Positions 59,845 to 64,000 of a DNA stretch of 64,000 nucleotides are shown in pieces (the first letter of the stretch is position 1; each line of letters starts with the position of its first letter). A model generated the notes under the pieces. The model was not told the DNA's origin. It worked only from the letters and a program-made list of their open reading frames with translations, and did no database searches. The stretch lies in contig NZ_FXWP01000013.1 in assembly GCF_900184035.1 (NCBI RefSeq), positions 310,001-374,000 of the forward strand, read 5' to 3'. The stretch is from Kosakonia pseudosacchari. GTDB lineage: Bacteria > Pseudomonadota > Gammaproteobacteria > Enterobacterales > Enterobacteriaceae. The position numbers and the translations under genes are program-made.

Positions 59845-61866
59845 ATGAGTAAACCGTTCAAACTGAATTCCGCTTTTCGTCCCTCCGGCGATCAGCCTGA
59901 AGCTATCCGCCGCCTCAAGGAAGGTCTGGAAGACGGCCTGGCGCACCAGACGTTACTCGGAGTGACGGGGTCAGGGAAGACATTCACCGTCGCCAATGTG
60001 ATTGCCGATCTGCAGCGCCCGACAATGGTGCTGGCACCGAATAAAACGCTGGCCGCGCAGCTGTACGGTGAAATGAAAGAGTTCTTCCCGGAGAACGCGG
60101 TCGAGTATTTCGTCTCTTACTACGACTACTACCAGCCGGAAGCGTATGTGCCAAGTTCTGACACCTTTATCGAAAAAGATGCCTCGGTGAACGAACATAT
60201 TGAGCAGATGCGTCTGTCAGCGACGAAGGCGCTGCTGGAGCGTCGCGATGTGATTGTGGTGGCCTCTGTATCCGCCATCTATGGTCTGGGCGATCCGGAT
60301 CTCTATCTGAAAATGATGCTGCACCTGACTAAGGGCATGATCATCGATCAACGCGCGATCCTGCGCCGCCTGGCGGAGCTGCAATATACCCGCAACGATC
60401 AGGCGTTCCAGCGCGGCACGTTCCGCGTGCGCGGTGAAGTTATCGATGTGTTCCCGGCGGAATCTGACGATCTGGCGCTGCGTATCGAATTATTCGATGA
60501 AGAGGTTGAGCGTCTGTCGCTGTTCGATCCGCTGACCGGCCATATTGAGTCGGGCATTCAGCGCTTCACTATCTACCCGAAAACGCACTATGTGACGCCG
60601 CGCGAGCGGATCGTGCAGGCGATGGAAGAGATCAAAGTTGAGCTGGCAGAACGCCGTAAGTCGCTGCTGGAAAATAATAAACTGCTGGAAGAGCAGCGGC
60701 TCAGCCAGCGTACGCAGTTCGACCTCGAGATGATGAACGAGCTGGGCTACTGCTCGGGGATTGAAAACTACTCGCGCTATCTTTCCGGGCGCGGGCCGGG
60801 CGAACCGCCGCCGACGCTATTCGACTACCTGCCCGCCGATGGTCTGCTGGTAATCGACGAATCACACGTGACTATTCCGCAGATCGGCGGGATGTATCGT
60901 GGTGACCGCGCGCGTAAAGAGACGCTGGTGGAGTATGGTTTCCGCCTGCCGTCGGCGCTGGATAACCGACCGTTAAAGTTTGAAGAGTTTGAAGCGCTGG
61001 CACCGCAGTCGATTTATGTTTCGGCGACACCGGGCAATTACGAGCTGGAGAAATCGGGCAGCGAAGTGATTGATCAGGTGGTGCGCCCGACCGGCCTGCT
61101 CGATCCGGTAATTGAAGTGCGCCCGGTGGCGACACAGGTGGACGATTTGCTCTCTGAAATTCGCCAGCGTGCCGCCATTAACGAACGTGTGCTGGTGACG
61201 ACGCTGACCAAACGCATGGCGGAAGATCTCACGGAATATCTGGAAGAGCACGGCGAACGGGTACGTTATCTGCACTCGGATATCGACACGGTTGAACGTA
61301 TGGAGATTATCCGCGATTTGCGCCTTGGCGAGTTCGATGTGCTGGTCGGCATCAACTTGCTGCGTGAGGGGCTGGATATGCCGGAAGTCTCGCTGGTGGC
61401 GATTCTGGATGCCGACAAAGAGGGCTTCCTGCGTTCTGAGCGCTCACTCATCCAGACGATTGGCCGCGCCGCGCGTAACATCAACGGTAAAGCAATTCTT
61501 TATGGTGACAAAATCACGCCGTCGATGGCGAAAGCGATTGGTGAAACCGAGCGTCGTCGTGAAAAACAGCAGCGCTATAACGAAGAGCACGGCATTACCC
61601 CGCAGGGCCTGAATAAGAAAGTGGTGGATATTCTCGCGCTTGGCGAAGGGCTGGCGAAGACGCGTGCTAAAGGGCGTGGTAAAACACGCACACCTGCGCA
61701 GGTGGAAGCGGCTGAACTGGCGTTAACGCCGAAAGCGCTGCAGCAGAAAATCCACGAGCTGGAAGGCCAGATGATGCAGCATGCGCAGAACCTGGAGTTC
61801 GAAGAGGCGGCGAAAGTACGCGACCAACTGCACCAGTTGCGCGAGCTGTTTATTGCCGCATCCTGA
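59845..61866 (+). CDS. uvrB: UvrB, excinuclease ABC subunit B
   Basis: The 673-residue damage-verification helicase of nucleotide excision repair has Walker A GVTGSGKT at residues 39-46. The beta-hairpin [21 protein letters not shown] follows near 92-112, then DESHVTIPQ (Walker B), and helicase motifs V and VI ([20 protein letters not shown]). The C-terminal UVR coiled-coil motif ([16 protein letters not shown]) binds UvrC. The length equals E. coli UvrB. A LexA box controls it. Confidence 0.98.
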   Translation: MSKPFKLNSAFRPSGDQPEAIRRLKEGLEDGLAHQTLLGVTGSGKTFTVANVIADLQRPTMVLAPNKTLAAQLYGEMKEFFPENAVEYFVSYYDYYQPEAYVPSSDTFIEKDASVNEHIEQMRLSATKALLERRDVIVVASVSAIYGLGDPDLYLKMMLHLTKGMIIDQRAILRRLAELQYTRNDQAFQRGTFRVRGEVIDVFPAESDDLALRIELFDEEVERLSLFDPLTGHIESGIQRFTIYPKTHYVTPRERIVQAMEEIKVELAERRKSLLENNKLLEEQRLSQRTQFDLEMMNELGYCSGIENYSRYLSGRGPGEPPPTLFDYLPADGLLVIDESHVTIPQIGGMYRGDRARKETLVEYGFRLPSALDNRPLKFEEFEALAPQSIYVSATPGNYELEKSGSEVIDQVVRPTGLLDPVIEVRPVATQVDDLLSEIRQRAAINERVLVTTLTKRMAEDLTEYLEEHGERVRYLHSDIDTVERMEIIRDLRLGEFDVLVGINLLREGLDMPEVSLVAILDADKEGFLRSERSLIQTIGRAARNINGKAILYGDKITPSMAKAIGETERRREKQQRYNEEHGITPQGLNKKVVDILALGEGLAKTRAKGRGKTRTPAQVEAAELALTPKALQQKIHELEGQMMQHAQNLEFEEAAKVRDQLHQLRELFIAAS

Positions 61867-61903
61867 AATCAGCGCGGTGACGTGACAGCACAAAATAACA
61901 AAA

Positions 61904-61930
61904 AAGAGAGCCTGTCGGGGCTCTCTTAAT
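61904..61930 (+). terminator. Terminator of uvrB
   Basis: The arms AAGAGAGCC and GGCTCTCTT surround a TGTCGG loop. A-rich sequence precedes and only a short T-run follows, so read-through toward the small frame at 61986 is conceivable. Confidence 0.75.
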
Positions 61931-61985
61931 GTTGGCTTAACGTATGCCTGACACACTGCCCACCGGTATTCTGGAGGGCAATCTG

Positions 61986-62078
61986 ATGCAACAATTTAAG
62001 GTTCGTGAGTTTTTCGCTGTCGCTTTCGCGCTGGCGCTAGTGATTGGTTTTGCCCGTCTGTGGGTGCTGACCTACTGA
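61986..62078 (+). CDS. Candidate 30-aa single-helix membrane peptide
   Basis: A 30-codon frame starts at an ATG eight bases after GGAGGG, the best ribosome site in this part of the window. It begins MQQFKVREFF, continues with about 17 hydrophobic residues (VAFALALVIGFA region) and ends RLWVLTY, giving positive residues on both sides of a helix. An in-frame ATG at 61944 would add 14 residues but lacks a ribosome site. It lies between the uvrB terminator and the convergent pmrB, 1 base from the pmrB stop. I do not recognise the family. Confidence 0.5.
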   Translation: MQQFKVREFFAVAFALALVIGFARLWVLTY

Positions 62079-62079
62079 T

Positions 62080-63165
62080 TTATGCCTGGCGGGCGCCGGG
62101 GAGAAATTTTACCCACGCCCGCACGCCAGATTGCGTCAGCCGGTTGTGCAAAAAGAACTGCGCGTCATGCAGTTGCGCGATACGTGACACAATGCTTAAT
62201 CCCAGACCCGCGCCGCCATAGCGGCTGTCCATACGCACGAAGGCTTTACTAAGCTCTCCGCTGCGGCTTTCATCAATGCCCGGCCCTTCATCTTCCACCG
62301 CCAGTACCGGTGCGGCGGCGTTTTCGATCCGCACGGTAATGGTCGATCCTGCCGGGCTATAGCGGTGCGCGTTTTCCACCAGGTTTCTCACCAGCAGCCG
62401 CAGCAGCGTGGCATCACCGGCGACCGCAATATCCCTTTCTGGCTCTGCAATTTCCAGCCTCTGTTCGCGCGCGGTCAGCATCTGTTCCAGTTCACTGCGC
62501 ATGGGTTGCACCACATCCTGCAGCAGCATCACCTGCTGGTAACTACCGGCGGAGAATGATTGCCCGACGCGCGCCAGCAGCAACAACTGGGCAATGTTTT
62601 CCGTCATTTGCTCGAGGCGCTGTACCAGTGGGTCGACGTTAATACCGCTGGTTTTTGCCATTAATTCCAGATGCAGACGTAGCCCGGCCAGCGGCGTGCG
62701 CAGCTCATGGGCTACGTCGGCGGTAAACAACCGTTCTCTGTCGAGGGTTAGCGTCAGGCGGGAGACCAGTTCGTTAATCGATGAGGTAACGGCTTCTACT
62801 TCGCTGACGCTATTGTTCAGCGTGATGGGTTGCAGGTTGTTCGGCGTGCGTTTATTCAACTCATCCTGCAACTCAAGCAGGGGGCGGGTAATGGTTTTCA
62901 CCGCCTGCATACAGAGCAGCAACGCCAGCCCGATAATCAGCAGGCTTGGCACCAGCAGGCTGGCCACCGCTTCGCGGACTTCATGCTCAATATGTTTGCG
63001 ATTGTTGTGGTTATGAATCGCTGCCTGCACCAGCAACTGGATTTGCTCTTCGCTTTCATGCCACAGCCAGAACACGCTGACCAGCTGGCAAAACACCAGA
63101 ATGCCACCGATGGTGAGTAACAAACGGCGGCGCATGCTCCAGCGCCTGAAATTGAAGAGCGCCAT
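62080..63165 (-). CDS. pmrB: PmrB (BasS), sensor kinase for Fe3+, low pH and polymyxin resistance
   Basis: The 361-residue sensor has two membrane helices (about 16-36 and 68-88) around a short acidic periplasmic loop with ESEE and EHEVRE, the type of motif that senses ferric iron. HAMP sequence follows, then the H-box FTADVAHELRTPLAG with His153, N-box LVRNLVENAHRYSP, and G-boxes VEDEGPGID and GLGLSIV. It is closely similar to E. coli BasS. I start at the ATG at 63165; a TTG just before it is possible. It lies 3 bases after pmrA. Confidence 0.94.
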   Translation of the reverse strand: MALFNFRRWSMRRRLLLTIGGILVFCQLVSVFWLWHESEEQIQLLVQAAIHNHNNRKHIEHEVREAVASLLVPSLLIIGLALLLCMQAVKTITRPLLELQDELNKRTPNNLQPITLNNSVSEVEAVTSSINELVSRLTLTLDRERLFTADVAHELRTPLAGLRLHLELMAKTSGINVDPLVQRLEQMTENIAQLLLLARVGQSFSAGSYQQVMLLQDVVQPMRSELEQMLTAREQRLEIAEPERDIAVAGDATLLRLLVRNLVENAHRYSPAGSTITVRIENAAAPVLAVEDEGPGIDESRSGELSKAFVRMDSRYGGAGLGLSIVSRIAQLHDAQFFLHNRLTQSGVRAWVKFLPGARQA

Positions 63166-63168
63166 CAA

Positions 63169-63840
63169 TCAGCTCCGTTCCTGCGGTTGCACCAGCATAT
63201 AACCAAATCCGCGCACAGTACGGATACGCGATTTGCCGATTTTGTCGCGCAAATTATGGATATGCACTTCCAGCGTATTCGTCGACGGTTCGTTATCCCA
63301 GTTGTAAATATCGTTATAGAGGATCTCCCGGTGTACCGGGCTTTCGGCTTTCAGCATCAGGCGCGAGAGCAGGGCGTACTCTTTTGGCGTCAGCTCAAGT
63401 AATTGATTATCCAGCCACGCCTGGCGGCGGGTCACATTCAGCGTCAGATTACCGTGGCTGATTTCATTATCACCCTGATTATTATGGCGGCGCAGCAGCG
63501 CGCGAATGCGCGCGTTCAGCTCGTCCAGCGCAAAAGGTTTAACCAGGTAGTCGTCTGCACCGGTATCCAGCCCCGCGACGCGATCTTCAAGCGTATCGCG
63601 GGCGGTGAGGATCAATACCGGCAGCGTATATTTTTCGCGACGCAGCCGGGTGAGCAGATGTAAACCGTTTTCATCCGGCAGCCCCAAATCGAGCACCAGC
63701 AGGCTGTAATGGCCGTTCGCCAGACACAACGCCGCTTCGTGCGCGGTAGAGACGCCATCGCAGGCGTATCCTTCGCTTTGCATCGCCAGAATCAACCCCT
63801 GCAACAGCAGAGCATCGTCCTCAACCACCAGAATCTTCAT
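63169..63840 (-). CDS. pmrA: PmrA (BasR), response regulator of lipid A modification
   Basis: The 223-residue OmpR-family regulator has the receiver acidic pair at residues 8-9, phospho-acceptor Asp51 ([13 protein letters not shown]), LTARD and the KPF switch Lys. A C-terminal winged helix shows [20 protein letters not shown] and [15 protein letters not shown]. It activates genes adding phosphoethanolamine and aminoarabinose to lipid A. Its ATG overlaps the eptA stop (ATGA), giving the eptA-pmrA-pmrB order. Confidence 0.95.
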   Translation of the reverse strand: MKILVVEDDALLLQGLILAMQSEGYACDGVSTAHEAALCLANGHYSLLVLDLGLPDENGLHLLTRLRREKYTLPVLILTARDTLEDRVAGLDTGADDYLVKPFALDELNARIRALLRRHNNQGDNEISHGNLTLNVTRRQAWLDNQLLELTPKEYALLSRLMLKAESPVHREILYNDIYNWDNEPSTNTLEVHIHNLRDKIGKSRIRTVRGFGYMLVQPQERS

Positions 63841-64000
63841 TTCAACGGCCCCCGGCACGCGGTTAAAAGATCGTCTTCAGCACGGTACTCTTTCGTGCTG
63901 ACACCCAGTATACCCAACATCGTCGGGAAGAGGTTGTCCTGTGAAACCGCCTTCTCCCGCGCATTTTTTTGCAGACACTGACTGTTCACGCCATAACGCG
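63837..64000 (-). CDS. eptA: EptA (PmrC), lipid A phosphoethanolamine transferase, C-terminal fragment
   Basis: The last 53 or so codons are inside the window; the gene continues past the right edge. The fragment reads [20 protein letters not shown] and then [13 protein letters not shown], the conserved end of the EptA catalytic domain, with Cys in the usual disulfide positions. EptA transfers phosphoethanolamine to lipid A in the periplasm and lowers polymyxin binding. Overlap with pmrA by 4 bases supports a single operon, as in E. coli and Salmonella, but at another chromosomal place. Confidence 0.88.
   Translation of the reverse strand, partial: RYGVNSQCLQKNAREKAVSQDNLFPTMLGILGVSTKEYRAEDDLLTACRGPLK

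Noticed and set aside
61944-62078. 44-residue version of the small peptide after uvrB
   Set aside because: The ATG at 61944 has no ribosome site, whereas 61986 follows GGAGGG at good spacing; the hydrophobic core is the same in both.
62080-63840. CrrAB rather than PmrAB
   Set aside because: The kinase and regulator follow E. coli BasS/BasR closely along their full length, and eptA is directly upstream with a 4-base overlap, the usual pmrCAB order.

Overview
The window is a stretch of enterobacterial chromosome. Gene order, protein sequences and operators follow the E. coli kdp-phr-nei-gltA-sdh-suc-cyd-tol-nadA-aroG-gpmA-gal-mod-pgl-bio-uvrB segment very closely, but several local differences exclude E. 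coli itself. Kosakonia, Enterobacter or a close relative fits best; I cannot fix the genus without a search. No rRNA, transposase, phage gene or CRISPR array is visible, and apart from a few small islands the content is core metabolism.

Layout. 1-2044: the 5' part of kdpFABC (minus) diverging from ybfA. 2093-7771: a short YbgA-like frame, phr, ybgI, the 5-oxoprolinase genes pxpBCA and nei. 7818-19543: gltA (minus) facing the sdhCDAB-sucABCD supercluster, with REP and ERIC-like repeats between sdhB and sucA. 19617-21340: a divergent HxlR regulator / MFS exporter pair in the interval where E. coli carries mngRAB. 21341-25135: a long regulatory leader and cydABX-ybgE. 25284-30928: the Tol-Pal operon. 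31093-31973: a tRNA array (Lys-Val-Lys-Lys-Lys) with repeated tRNA-tail fragments in its spacers. 32119-36722: nadA-pnuC, zitB, ybgS and aroG. 36779-41997: gpmA and galETKM (minus).

42214-43836 holds a two-gene membrane operon, a DUF2167 protein and a site-2-type metalloprotease, inserted between galE and modF. 44008-49352: modF, modE, acrZ and modABC. 49461-53367: ybhA, pgl, pemB (ybhC) and ybhB, with an empty lambda-type attB core at 52823-52837. 53414-58429: the divergent biotin genes bioA / bioBFCD. 58371-59093: an orphan UrtE/LivF-like ATPase with a degenerate signature motif, overlapping bioD tail to tail. 59845-61866: uvrB, then an unannotated 30-codon membrane peptide, then eptA-pmrA-pmrB (minus, eptA partial), which E. 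coli keeps elsewhere.

The central carbon genes form one respiratory unit: citrate synthase, 2-oxoglutarate dehydrogenase, succinyl-CoA synthetase and succinate dehydrogenase feed quinol to cytochrome bd. Readable operators include KdpE, CRP, FNR, NadR, TyrR, Fur, GalR (both sites), ModE, BirA and LexA. The least explained parts are the DUF2167/protease pair, the orphan ATPase, the 30-aa peptide and the tRNA-tail repeats.
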